From the NCBI RefSeq assembly GCF_009870125.1, contig NC_046683.1, positions 10,912,001-10,976,000 on the forward strand: DNA of 64,000 nt. The letters are read 5' to 3'. A program made the translations under genes and the position numbers. Origin of the DNA: Drosophila pseudoobscura. Its lineage: Eukaryota; Arthropoda; Insecta; Diptera; Drosophilidae. Below the pieces are notes generated by a model. That model saw only the letters and a program-made list of their open reading frames with translations, was not told the DNA's origin and did not search any database. Below are positions 1 to 11,067 of the stretch, piece by piece; the stretch's first letter is position 1; every line of letters starts with the position of its first letter.

Positions 1-545
1 CCCTCTAACATTCTTCGGTGCTTTGCAAATTTTCCTTTCCTGCGATTTCGTGGTATCCTTTGAGTAGCAATCAGCTACTCTTAAGAACAAGAGCTAAGAG
101 CCAAAACGTGCGGGAACCTTTGTGAGCGGCGGCAAGGGCAGCGGCTCTACTCTTATACCCGGTACTCAGTCAGTATCTAGCTGCTCAAACTCTTCTAGTC
201 TCGGAGATCTAGGCGCTCGTTCAGACGGACGGACCGACAGGCGGACAGACAGACATGGCTATATCGACTCGACTATAATTGCTGATCAGGAATATAAATA
301 CTTTATGGGGTCGGAAACGCTTTCTTCTGGGACTTACATACATCTACATCCACCATCCTCAAATCCACATTCTTAAATTTGTTTGCCTGCCAAGTGGGCA
401 TAGGACCATGCCCCTGTTGGGAATCAAAGAGTCTGAATAACCACAAGATCAAAGAGATATATATGTACATATCAAGAAAACAGTGCGAGTATTAGGTATT
501 ACCATTAAATCGGACTAAATTTTGATTTCCATATCTTTATCGCAG
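1..545. other. Intron or 5' flank of the EGF-repeat gene, with a repeat fragment
   Basis: The stretch ends in a clear acceptor (tttatcgcag before 546), so at least its right part is intron of the EGF-repeat gene that starts to the left of the window. Its middle holds a dispersed repeat fragment, annotated separately. The 84-codon open frame starting at 122 runs through that repeat and is not taken as a gene. Confidence 0.6.
195..345 (-). repeat. Dispersed Drosophila repeat fragment (INE/Helitron-like style)
   Basis: It contains the string tttatggggtcggaaacg, preceded by gctgatcaggaatataaata and by runs of acagacggacagacatggct. Read on the minus strand this gives the recurrent Drosophila noncoding repeat with a ccgaccccataaagtat core, a gatcag stretch and an agccatgtctgtctgtc stretch. 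Related fragments lie near 52990-53110, 54361-54480 and 60070-60110. The family name is not certain from sequence alone. Confidence 0.5.
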
Positions 546-1600
546 AGGAGCAGTGCCACCCGAGCCCCTGCGGCGTGAACACCAAGTGCGAGATCATTAA
601 CGGCGTCCCCACATGCTCCTGCCACCACGGCTATCTGGGCAATCCTCTGAGCGGATGCCGACACGAGTGCGAGCATGATGGCGACTGCAGCAGCCGCGAC
701 ATGTGCAGCAACTTCAAGTGCGTGCCATCCTGCGGTCAGTGCGGCTCGGGAGCTAGCTGCAAGACTGTGTCCAACCATCGGGCGGTGTGCGAGTGTCCCA
801 AGGGCTACATCGGCAGTGCGTATACGGAATGCCGGCCGGAATGCTATGGCGATTCGGATTGTCCGGCCGGTCGGCCCGCCTGCTTCTACGGCATCTGCAA
901 GAACACCTGCGACGGTGCCTGTGGCGTGGGGGCCGACTGCAATCTGCGTGGCCTAACACCCGTGTGCAGCTGTCCGCGCGACATGACTGGCGATCCGTTT
1001 ATACGGTGTCGCCCGTTCACCAAGGAGGATCTGTGCGACCCGAATCCTTGCGGCTCGAACGCCATCTGTGTACCCGGACACGACAACACCGGACGCGAGC
1101 GTCCCGTCTGCAATTGCCTACCCGGCCACACGGGCAATCCTCTGACCCACTGCACTAGGGTAAGTCCCATCAAAACATCTACCCGGAATATAAATATATG
1201 ATTTTGGGGATTATCTTCGATGATATTCTATGCAGAGGTTCATCTTCGATGTTTGGCTATTATCATGAACGATCTCCAGGAATCTTCATGATGATCGTTC
1301 ATTTGCATAAAAAGAATTTACTTGATTATGTTGGATTATCTCCATTTCTCGAAATTAATCAATCTAATATCTCCCCCTCTCTTGTACTAGGGTGAGTGCC
1401 TGAGCAACAATGAGTGCCCCGACCATAGGGCCTGCATCAATTATCAGTGCATTGATCCCTGCATTGGAAAGTGCGCAACCGGCGCCAGCTGTGAACCCAA
1501 GGCCCATTTGGCCGTCTGCCGCTGTCCACCCGGACAGTCGGGGGATGCCCTCGTATCCTGCCGCCAGACGCGCACCTTTCCCGTGGCCAAGTATCACTGA
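546..1600 (+). CDS. EGF-like repeat protein, C-terminal part (dumpy-type modules)
   Basis: Two terminal exons are visible: 546-1159 (entered after one base of a codon, ending in phase 0 at gtaagt) and 1391-1600 (after ctctcttgtactag, ending in TGA). They encode about 275 residues of repeated cysteine-rich modules. The pattern is C-x-P-x-x-C...CxCxxGYxGNPxxGC, alternating with ECxxDxDCxxxxxCxxxxCxxxC blocks, as in EGF/DPY-type extracellular proteins. No transmembrane segment is present in this part, and the protein ends with a short tail after the last module. The family is extracellular; a role in cuticle or matrix adhesion is inference. Gene order suggests the D. melanogaster CG9572 counterpart, from memory. 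The start lies outside the window. Confidence 0.85.
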
Positions 1601-3833
1601 ATACCCGATAGAGTGAAGCTGCAGCCGCACTGCCTGCCAATACAGTCAACTCACCACCTGCTATTCCAGTCTATTCCAGTCTATCCCTCTCTCTCTATCC
1701 CCTATGTTATTGTCTCTTTTCTCATACTAGTCGCTAATTCACCTTGATGTTCTACTCAGTTCAAACGAGCAGAAATATTTCGAAAACAATGAAAAAAACG
1801 TAATAAAAATAAATATTAATAAATTAAATGAAAGTTATTACCAAATGAAATAATGGATCTGATTTAAATATGGGCGGGATATTCGAAATTAGAGGGTATT
1901 CTATTAAAAATATCTACTGCTTATTCGTAAATACATTTATATGTTGATTCAATTATGGATTGATTGAACGATTCTTTCCATGTCTACAAATGTGAACAAA
2001 TACCTTACAAAATTTAATTTGTTCTTTATTAAAGTCGATAAATATATACACATATATAAATATATAATTTTCATTCTGATCAGTAGATGTATGTATATGA
2101 ATGTATGGATGCATGTGTATGTATAGGCTTTACCTATGGAACTGCCTCTCACTTTCTAAGTCTTTTGCAGCAAAAGCAATAACTAAATAATTATATTTTT
2201 GGCGTTCAAACACAATAGTTTAAATTTCTAATTGGAAATAAATACACCTGGGTACACCTGAATCGTGCATACAGTACGTTATTGAACCATAGAACGGTTG
2301 GAATACCAATGATCGATGCATACGAGATGGGCTATTTATGTTTATACTTAAATTAGAACCCTCTATGAATCCCAACAGCTTGAGAAAGCCAAAAGTTTAC
2401 TTGGCATTAAAAACGCCTACATTATTAAAACAAGGTATTATTTTTTGTAATTAAATGCATTGCTAAGGATACAGAATCAATGTTAAAAATATTCCTTTGC
2501 TATGATTTGATGCGATGATGGAAGTAATCGGATTTCTTGTAGAACTGTGTCTATTGTTGGACATAATTCAAATACAGTCTTGCAAGTCATTATCCAACTG
2601 TCCTGTGGTTTTAGAACGTACTATACATACGGTACATATTTACCCATAAAGCAAATCGAACGAAAAAAAAAACCAAAGTCTAGGCCCTTAATTTTCTTGT
2701 GCATCAAACAGTTGGAATACATAATTATATGGTTGCTGGATCATCTATTCTCCTTTTGAATTTATTGATTACGTTCTCCAAATTAATCTGTTGTATTATG
2801 CGAACACGTTGCAAATTTGAATTTCTTGTGCCATTTTTAAACATCAAACAAGTGGAATTATTAACTACATACATAACATATATGGCCTGGATACGTACAG
2901 GAATAGTATAGGGAACGCAAGTCATTTCTTTGCTGCGTTATCTTCTCTCGAAATGCATTCATACAAAATTAAACAAAAAGTGTTATCTGGTATATTTTTA
3001 GAGATTGAAAGTAGAAAGAGCTACCAGCATATTTATATGTATATGCAAGTTCTTTCATGGTCTTGTGCTTTTCTGTAATATCCAACTGCTGGTATACATA
3101 TGTATCGGGTTTGGTGGCGATGCATCTTCTTTTTAAAAATAGACAATGAAAGTTTCCATAACGGAATTCCATTCCAGTACTCACAACCGGAGTTTTTCAT
3201 ACAAAAATAGTTTCCATAGTGTGTGTTGGTGGGTCCGCCTATGAGAAACTTCAATGTCTTTGCATACGAATTTATTGTTCTGATTTTTGCTTTCGTGAGA
3301 CTTTGGAGACCTTTTCCAGTACTTGTTATTGGTTTTTGTTGGGGGATGTTGCCTTTGATGCAAATTGTAAATACAATTTTCGCTTTTTGAAGTAGATATA
3401 AATATATTCTTGTATATAAATATGCCCTCTGTTTCAGTTTTCGTTTTTGTGTATGTATATATTAAATATTTTATGTATATAAATTTCTAAATACATTTAA
3501 TTGCGCTTTTCATTTTTAAATTGTAATTTAACGGCTATCTGGCATTTTATTCCGAATAAAACAGGATGAAAAAGAAAACAGATCAAAAAAAAAAAAAAAC
3601 GTCCGAAACGTCCATGTGGGTGTGTTGGTGTCTTCGAGGTGTTGGTGCATTGGTTTTAGCTATGTCTATGTGTATGTGTGTGTGAATCTGTGTGTATCTG
3701 TGTATAGCATATTGTTCTATGCGCCCCCCACAGCGATTTTATCTGCTCCCGCAAGCGCGCGAGCTTTTGCCACCAATCCTGGTCCTGGTCCTGTTCCCGC
3801 TCTTGGTATCCAGTTCCTGCTCCCACGCCGCCT
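1601..3833. other. Intergenic and 3' UTR DNA
   Basis: Polyadenylation signals AATAAA follow the EGF-gene stop at 1802-1807 and again a few bases on. The rest is AT-rich with no convincing coding potential. An imperfect duplicated phrase (ttcttgtgc plus catcaaacaNNtggaat) occurs near 2692-2725 and 2822-2860. The right end, from about 3600, is probably Rab35 3' UTR. Confidence 0.5.
1802..1807 (+). terminator. Polyadenylation signal of the EGF-repeat gene
   Basis: AATAAA about 200 nt beyond the stop, repeated shortly after as aaataaat. Typical position for a short fly 3' UTR. Confidence 0.5.
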
Positions 3834-5233
3834 TCAACTGCAGCATTTTCTACGCTTAGTTCCCGGATTATTCTTCAAGTGAATGGTGTCCTTCTGCTGC
3901 TCGTTGGTGGTGGTGCGCAGCTTGTGGTTGAGCACCTGCCGCGTTATCGACAGAAACATGTTGTCCACATTGATGTTGTCTTTGGCGGATGTCTCGTACA
4001 GCTCGATGTCCATTTGTTTCGCAAACCTTTGCGCATCTTCGGTGATGACCACTTTACAATCGGGATCATCGTTCTTGTTACCCACTGTTCGGAAAAGGTA
4101 CAGAAGGTAAATGGCAACTCTTTTGCTACTCCATTCGACACACGCCCTCGTACTCGTACTCGTACACTTACTCACCTAATACTTTGTTGACCACATCGCA
4201 GTTGTTCTGGATCTCTTCCAGCCACCGTCGCACATTCGCAAAGGAGTCTCCGTTCGTTACATCGTAAACGATGATGACGCCGTGGGTGCCCCGGTAGTAG
4301 GTGCTGGTTATGGTGCGGAACCGCTCCTGTCCGGCCGTGTCCCATATCTGCAGCTTCACGCGCAGCCCATCGATGTCCACCGTCCGAATCTTGAAGTCCA
4401 CCCCAATGGTAGTTATATAACTACCCGAGAATGTGTCGTCTGAGAACCGAATCAGCAGGGAGGATTTTCCAACTCCTACGGGGGGGTGTTAAGAAGGAAA
4501 CAATCGTTATTTAACACTCTTGAACACACACAATTACAATGAGTCTCTTCCTAGGAAAATATAATAGAATATGAAATGTGTGGGACACCATTTGCTTATC
4601 CACAGCAATTGTTCTAATTACAAGCAGCTGGAAATGTAAACAATTGACACCGAGACACCACAGCATTCCTGGGTATCAAGTGCAAATCCTGCCCTGCGAT
4701 GCGTCACCATTAGTCACGGCCCATCGCCAGCAACAGCCACAAAAGTATGTAATCCTATCTTCGGGGGCGAAAGTCTTGATACACTTGATATAGTAGAGTA
4801 AATCAAGAATACTATAATCTTAGATCTCTATCGAGCAAACAAAAGAAAAAGGAAGGACCTGTGCATACAGACAGACGGACAGATATGGCTATTGTGGGAT
4901 TGTTTTTCAACAAAATATTATGATTTATGAACACGATGAAGTTCTTGCTTTACGTTTCATACACCCTTTTGCACCATACCGATCACACCATTGTTAACAG
5001 CTGATCACCCTCTAGCGGGGTGGAGGATGCTGGCAAACCGAGGGCAAGGGAAATAATTGAATTCAAATTTACATCTATTTATAAACCCTTAGTACAGGAG
5101 AGAGAGATAGGGAGAGAGAGTACATTTTAATCGTATGATCATTACGCTCTCCCTTTTTCTCTCTGCCGTTTTTGCACTTACCGCTGTCGCCGATTATAAG
5201 CAGCTTGAACAGATGATCAAAGCCGCGTGCCAT
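3834..5233 (-). CDS. Rab35: Rab35 small GTPase
   Basis: Three minus-strand exons, 5182-5233, 4176-4475 and 3834-4084, join with matching phases into 200 residues. Rab35 is a prenylated GTPase of the plasma membrane and recycling endosomes, acting in endocytic recycling and actin regulation. Visible motifs are the P-loop GDSGVGKS (residues 15-22), switch I T40 in [16 protein letters not shown] with Q67, NKND and ETSAK, and a C-terminal KRRKCCS for geranylgeranylation. The Rab1/8/35-like core with the arginine/lysine tail and no extra domains fits Rab35; length is normal (human 201). All introns have GTRAGT-type donors. The first exon stops inside the P-loop. The promoter is probably the motif-1/motif-6 repeat at 6190-6420, giving a long 5' UTR. 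D. melanogaster name CG9575. Confidence 0.95.
4476..5181 (-). other. Rab35 intron 1 with a possible repeat remnant
   Basis: This 706-nt intron has a gtaagt donor and an acceptor within cccccccgtag. It contains a short cagacagacggacagatatggct stretch near 4866-4890 resembling the dispersed repeat at 195-345, and a GA-rich microsatellite at about 5098-5120. No coding signal was seen. Confidence 0.6.
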
Positions 5234-6189
5234 TTTCTTCTCTCTGCTGCTGTTTCTGGCTGCTATTTTTTCCGCTGCTTTTATTTACAGTTAGAGCCGC
5301 TTTGAACAATGCAAAAATAATTTTTTGCAAAAACAAATGCCTTGCCTTTGCCTTGCTCTCACACACAGAAACGCAAACACGTACACAAACAAGAGAAGTA
5401 TTGGGGCTGTATAGTTCTCGCTCGCACTTAGGCGGCACCCGGCTTGGTTTTTATGAATATTTGATATATATATATATATATATATATATGTACGTATTTT
5501 TCTCTGCTGCTGATAGTGCTTTTCTGCCTCTGGTTCTGCTAAAACTTCTCTTCTGCTGTTGCTGTTGTTGCTTCTCCTCTGCTCCGCACTGCTGCTCCTA
5601 ATTGTTGCTGCTTTTGTGTGATAAGCTAGCTATTGTTATTAGTGCTGATGTACTAAATTATAATTTATGTAAGTTTTGTGGTTGATGTTGCCTTGCTATT
5701 GAATTTCCTTGGATTAAAATTATAATTTTTTTGGCTCTGCTGCTGCTGCTACTGCTGGGTATCAGCAACGGTTTCATGTGTGTGTGAAAGACATATTGTT
5801 GTTGGTTTTGTTCGAAAGAGAAGGAAGGAAGCACAGTGGAATTTTATGCACTAATTATTGTCGATCCACAAATAGTTATTATAACACAGAAGATGGAAAA
5901 ATTAGAAGGTTCGCCCGATTTGCACTAATTTATTTGACGGCTGACACGCACACACACACTAATACACACACTCCCACTCAATGACAGACTTGTTGTTTAA
6001 TTTGTGTGTATTTTAGCTTCACTCTGTGCGTGTGACACCAGTTTTCATTTCGAATTTAATCCCTTTGAGGAGCTGCATTCGTTGCGGATCGTCGGGCTTC
6101 GGGGGCGTCTGGCTCAGTCTTTAAATCATATTCTGGATAAACTATTACTAACGCACTAACACATATAAAAAAAAAGAGCTGGAGGTCTG
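5234..6189. other. Rab35 5' UTR / leader region with microsatellites
   Basis: It lies between the Rab35 start codon and the promoter-like repeat. It holds a TA microsatellite at 5463-5489, CTG-rich runs near 5548-5590 and 5736-5758, and a CA run at 5947-5970. It is read as leader plus possible leader intron; no protein is supported. Confidence 0.4.
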
Positions 6190-6420
6190 GCTCAGTGTGA
6201 CCGCAGACCCATCGTTGAAATATGCCGTCCGACCCTCAGAAATAGATTAAAATATACCGTCCAATTTGAAAAATATACCGTAAATATACTGACGAACTCA
6301 AGTTCTATTATTCCACAATTATTATTATATTCCGTCGAATATTATTAGCTAGATAGAACATTTAGCCATGCCCGCAAAATTGTATCCAATTAATAAAACT
6401 ATTTTCTACTTTACTGGCAT
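6190..6420 (-). promoter_or_regulatory. Promoter cassette repeat, copy A (upstream of Rab35)
   Basis: Read on the minus strand, the transcription direction of Rab35, it contains the Ohler motif 1 / M1BP site CTGCGGTCACACTG at 6193-6206. Upstream are several GGTATATTT sites (Ohler motif 6). It is clearly homologous to 38033-38254: identical blocks of 16 nt (6192-6207), 20 nt (6225-6244) and 28 nt (6269-6296), followed by diverged sequence including agctagatagaac. Motif 1 and 33-nt spacing to the next block are preserved in both copies. Confidence 0.75.
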
Positions 6421-6540
6421 AATTTATAGCGAAATATCGAAAATATAGCTAGTGCACATTTTGGTCGCGCACAAGCACTGGCCGACTGAGCGGGTTTTTA
6501 AATCATTTTGTGAAATGAACTCCCTCTTTTCCATGCAAAA

Positions 6541-6818
6541 CATTTCTGACCGAAATTATGCAAAAGTTTCCCCTCGTCCCACCAATGACTCCAAAGAAAA
6601 TTGTTTTTAATTAGTTTTTGTTTTGAAAACTTAACTTAAGTTCCTTTCGTTTCATTTGTTTAGGGAGATCGTGAAATTAGGATGAATACTGCATTAATAG
6701 TACTAAAAGAAAAAAAGACAAAAACTAATAATAAAAAATAATAATGATAGGGCCTTGCCCATCATAGATATTATATAAGAAAAAAAAAAAAAACATTCAA
6801 AAATCAATCTCTATTGAT
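6541..6818. repeat. Tandem duplication unit 1, 3' of Phf7
   Basis: This unit is repeated at 6831-7107 with an offset of 289-290 nt and only about five substitutions plus a one-base A-run difference, roughly 98% identity. It carries a minus-strand ATTAAA at 6606-6611. A 12-nt spacer separates the two units. The high identity points to a very recent duplication. Confidence 0.9.
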
Positions 6819-6830
6819 GTTCTATTGAAA

Positions 6831-7107
6831 CATTTCTGACCGAAATTATGCAAAAGTTTCCCCTCGTCCCATCAATGACTCCAAAGAAAATTGTTTTTAA
6901 TTAGTTTTTGTTTTGCAAACTTAACTTAAGTTCCTTTCGTTTCATTTGTTTATGGAGATCGTGAAATTAGGATGAATACTGCATTAATAGTACTAAAAGA
7001 AAAAAAGAAAAAAACTAATAATAAAAAATAATAATGATAGGGCCTTGCCCATCATAGATATTATCTAAGAAAAAAAAAAAAACATTCAAAAATCAATCTC
7101 TATTGAT
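6831..7107. repeat. Tandem duplication unit 2, abutting the Phf7 stop
   Basis: Second copy of the unit at 6541-6818. It ends 16 nt before the Phf7 stop codon, so it forms the proximal Phf7 3' UTR. The minus-strand ATTAAA at 6896-6901 is the likely proximal polyadenylation signal, and the duplicate at 6606-6611 could act as a distal one. Confidence 0.9.
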
Positions 7108-7122
7108 TCGTACTTTCGCACA

Positions 7123-8647
7123 TTACTTTTTTGGCTTGGCAGCCGTGCGCTTTCGTGTGCGACTGGAGACACACGACACGGTTGCCGGGGGACTTTCCGG
7201 TGCGACATTTTCGCGAGGGCGAGGCGAACTCTGGCGGCGTCGACGCGATTCCCTGATAATCGGTGTAGCCTCCGTCTCGTCTTTGCGAGCGACATTTGTC
7301 ATTCCAGCCTCACGTTCGGCTGCTAGTTCTCCTCTGCGAGATGTGTTGCTCTGACGCACTTCAGCAGCAGGAGCTGCAGCAGCAGCAGAAGGTGCAGTCG
7401 CCAGGCGGGCCAAGCTGGAGCGAGACCGAGATCTCAAAGCAAGTCCATAAGGAGTCCGTGCTGGCGATTCGGTAGCAGCGGATGGAGCGTTGGCCAAGTG
7501 AGGGCGCACCGTTGGGCGGAGTGCTTTTGCCTGATCGGCAATAGACTCCCAATCATCTTCTTCATCGTCATCTTCGTCTTCAATGCTCGGAGCACGCAGC
7601 TTATCACGGTAGTTTTGGCGATTCTGGTCACGACTGTCATGCCTGGACCCGGCTAAGTGTGTACTAGCAAAGACCTCGAATTCGTCCTCGGAATCATCAG
7701 GAGGCGGTGACACAGCACTGCAGGTCTCGCAGACGTACGTATCGGTCGCCGCGACACAGTAGCAGTGCACCGGTTTCGATCCGCACAGTTGGCAATAAAT
7801 GATATTGGCCACGTCCGAATCGGGCCCATCCAAAGCGATGCAATCGGGGACCGTGCAGATCACGTCGCGGACAAGCTGATCCTGGAATGCATTCGGTTCG
7901 GTCTCCCACGAGGCATCGCTAGCGAGGAAGATAGCAACGATTAAGTTTAAGTATTGATAATGGCGATCATCCCACCACATATTCAAAAACAAACCTGTTC
8001 GGCACCATAATGCCCCAGAGGCGGAGATCCAGGAACTTTGACGAGCTGTTGCACAGCGGACACTTGAAAAAGTAGCCAGCATTGTTGGCGTATTTCTGAG
8101 CGCAGTGCTTGTGAAACCAGCCATTGCGGCAGCACGGAGCCTCCAGCATCAATACCGGAGAAAATTTCTTCCCCTCAGGCATCAGAAGCTCCAGGCATAT
8201 TCCGCAGCACTGATCGGCCTGTGGGCGAGCTTTGGTACGAGCGACATGTGAATGGCAGTAGGATTTATACGAGCCGGAAAATTGATAGCGCACCAGGTTC
8301 TCCAGGCCGCAGCTGAAGTGGAAATTTCGGCGACACGTCTTCCGGCAGCAGCCAATTGAGGCGCCGTTTCTGCCGCAGTAGAAGCACGTCAATTTACTGG
8401 CACGCTGGACCTCCGCCAAAATGTCCGCTTTCTGGAATCCTGAGATTCCATTTCTAACGCCGTCGCGTTGCACCAGATTAGAGCTAGTGTACTAAACAAA
8501 AAAATTATTAAATGTGGCGTCACTACCGCTGGTGCATGTGGAACTTACCAGACAATTGCTGTGCACCATCTTATTGCTGAAGTGAAAGGATGGCCCGTAG
8601 TCACAGCTATCCTCCGACGAGGAGCCACACAGCACGCAGTCCACCAT
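7123..8647 (-). CDS. Phf7: PHD-finger protein 7 (G2E3/PHF7 family)
   Basis: Exons 8549-8647, 7995-8491 and 7123-7918 join in phase (1392 nt, 463 residues). The N-terminal ~190 residues hold the extended PHD architecture of PHF7/G2E3. A C2HC zinc knuckle begins at CVLCGS, followed by CFYCGR...GCCRKTC...FHFSC...YCHSH, then a RING-like PHD (CCGICLELL...CCRNGWFHKHCAQKYA...FKCPLC) and a third C-x2-C/H cluster (CQLCGSKPVHCYC...CETC). The C-terminal half is acidic, then rich in Arg/Ser/Ala and probably disordered, ending in a basic KPKK. In Drosophila, Phf7 is a chromatin reader that promotes male germline identity. A DRE at 8761-8768 sits 114 nt upstream of the ATG. The 3' UTR carries a recent tandem duplication. 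D. melanogaster name CG9576; that protein is somewhat longer, as I remember it. Confidence 0.9.
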
Positions 8648-9599
8648 TTTTCCGAGCACCAAATTGTTATTTAATTATTTGAAAACAGTCGCACAAATAA
8701 CTTTTGCCGGGAAAAGAGCGCGTCGCGGTGCCAAAAGTAAAATGCAAAACACTGCAGACGTATCGATATATATCACACGCCAGCGATGAGCAACTTCAGA
8801 AATTGGTACTTTGTACTGCCACTGCAAAAAGATGTGTATATTTTCAAACGTCTTTAATATTTTAACAAAAATTATATTAACAAAAATACGCTTATTTGCT
8901 TTTGTTTGTAATATTGTATGTCCAACAAATATATTCCCAGAAAATGGCAACTCTGGCTATGTGTATTTCTGCGAATTTTAGCCGCCAATCAAAAACATAG
9001 GTTAGGAATATGGCGCCCTGAAACAATTATTCTTCACTTGCCGCCGCCTGTCCGTCACAGGTTTATATTTTCAAGAGTCCATCACGCACAAGAGTCCTAT
9101 TAAATGTGTTTGTGTTTGATTTTTCTGAACATTATGAGACACTACACAAAAACACGTAGTGTACGAAATAGGCTGCGCCCACATAGCTGCAGACAGCATA
9201 TGACTAGTCAACATTTTTTGAAGCGAGATTTGCCGAGTTTCTGAAACATAATTCAATTCTCCTGACTTTTGCGATCTACCTCCACGAAAAAAACCCAAAG
9301 GCCGCATTAATAAACCCTTACCTGCGTTTATATTTATACACTTTTATACTAACCACTTTATAGCCAGTGCCGGGAAAAACAGAAATGATGGAGCTCGGCT
9401 CGGCCGATGACGTTCTTCGGAAACATCGATATGTATTTGTATTTTAGTGCTGCTAATAAAAACACTTTCTGGCGATGAAATACCAAAAATACCAAAACAA
9501 AAAAATCGCCACTACAGAGTTGCCACCATGTCCGTTGATAGATTTGTGGATATCGCAACAACAGAAAAAATTTAAAAGGATTTAGTCTATTCATCCAAC
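8648..9599. promoter_or_regulatory. Divergent intergenic region between Phf7 and the isomerase gene
   Basis: Head-to-head spacer of about 950 nt. TATCGATA at 8761-8768 (DRE) serves Phf7, and a half-DRE CATCGATA near 9424 is closer to the plus-strand gene. A small inverted repeat, acactac...gtagtgt, lies at about 9132-9156. A 61-codon frame at 8918-9103 has no other support and is not called. Confidence 0.5.
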
Positions 9600-10865
9600 A
9601 TGTCCGTCTATCGCCTGAACAAGCTGATCCGGCTGGCACCCAACATGACCGGTGTGTAATAGGATTACCTTGGCTTGCCCATAGGACTCTACCCTTGGCC
9701 CCCGAGTCCAACTGGACAGCGACGGTTCAAAGTCCGAAGTGCCACTGAACACCTTTACCCGCGCTGATATCCGTTTAACATTTACCTTCTGGCAGCGGCC
9801 CGATCAACTGTTGCGATGCAGCCCCAACGCCACAACACATCCCACAGCGCCCAGGCGGCCGACACTCCTGGACACACGTCTTTCAAGACCTTGGCCATAA
9901 CGACGCCCAAGCCATTTGTCTTCCATGTGGAACTTCATCGCCCCAACAAGTTGAATGCGATCAACAAGCAGATGTGGCTGTAAGTACCCAATGTCCTCCC
10001 TTTCCCCGCCAGTGGCCCATTCAAGTGTCGACCTTTCGGCCATCTTCAAATCTCCATAGGGAGATCAAGGACTGCTTTGAAGGATTGTCGACGAACCCCG
10101 ATTGCCGTGCCATTGTACTGTCCGCCTCTGGCAAGCACTTCACGGCCGGCATCGATCTTAGCGACATGATGAACCTCGGCCAGCAGTTGTCAGACACCGA
10201 TGACTGTGCCCGCAAGGGCTACATTCTGGAGCGTGTCATCAAGCTGTACCAGGACTCGATCAGTGCCCTCGAGCAGTGCCCCAAGCCCGTGATAACGGCC
10301 GTCCATCAGGCATGCATTGGCGCTGGCGTCGATCTGATAACTGCCTCTGACATCCGCTACTGCACCCAGGACGCGTTCTTTCAGGTGAAAGAGGTCGAAA
10401 TCGGCATGGCCGCAGATGTGGGAACCCTCCAGCGATTGCCCAAGGCCATCGGCAGCCAGTCCCTGGCCCGTGAGCTGTGCTTCACCGGACGCCGCTTCGA
10501 GGCGTCCGAGGCGCACTCCTGTGGCCTTGTTAGCCGCGTCTTTCCCGACAAGGAGTCACTGGTGACCGGCGCCCTGGCCCTGGCCGAGCAAATAGCCAAC
10601 AAGAGCCCCATTGCGGTGCAGACGACAAAGGCGAACATGGTCTACTCGCTGGAGCATACCAACCAGGAGGGACTCGATCATATTGTACGTTCTCCTCCCC
10701 CTTCCACCCCATTGATTTATTGAATCTGATCCGTCTGACCCCCGCAATCCTTATCAATCTTTGCAGCGCTGGTACAACAAGTTGAATCTGCAGTCAGAGG
10801 ACTTTGCCCAGGCCGTGGCCGCCCAGCTGACGAAGGACGACAAGCCAATCTTTGCCAAGCTCTAA
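9600..10865 (+). CDS. CG9577: Delta(3,5)-Delta(2,4)-dienoyl-CoA isomerase (ECH1-like)
   Basis: Exons 9600-9651, 9796-9979, 10060-10684 and 10767-10865 give 319 residues, close to human ECH1 (328). The enzyme shifts double bonds in 3,5-dienoyl-CoA during beta-oxidation of unsaturated fatty acids. The crotonase fold is evident (HRPNKLNAI, GKHFTAGIDL, GAGVDLITASDIRYC). The three acidic catalytic residues known from rat ECH1 appear as D170, E190 and D198 with the correct spacing (20 and 8). The N terminus is basic and hydrophobic, as for mitochondrial import, and the C terminus is AKL, a PTS1 peroxisomal signal. The first exon is only 52 nt. It converges on the aminopeptidase gene, with 202 nt between stop codons. 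Confidence 0.93.
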
Positions 10866-11067
10866 GCTGAGAGACATTTTTCATTTATACATTTTCCAAT
10901 ACATATATTTTCCATATTCACATTCATAAACCCAGTCTCATTTGCCTTTGGCGAGGAGTCGGCTGCGAATGACTTTAAAAGTGCATCAGATTGCATCAGG
11001 AAAGATTGTGACTAGGAATTTGTTATCTTCCCTGGAGAGAGAGAGAGAGAGAGAGAGACACTTGAAA

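Noticed and set aside
8918-9103. 61-codon plus-strand frame upstream of the isomerase
   Set aside because: AT-rich, no context, and lies in a divergent promoter region.
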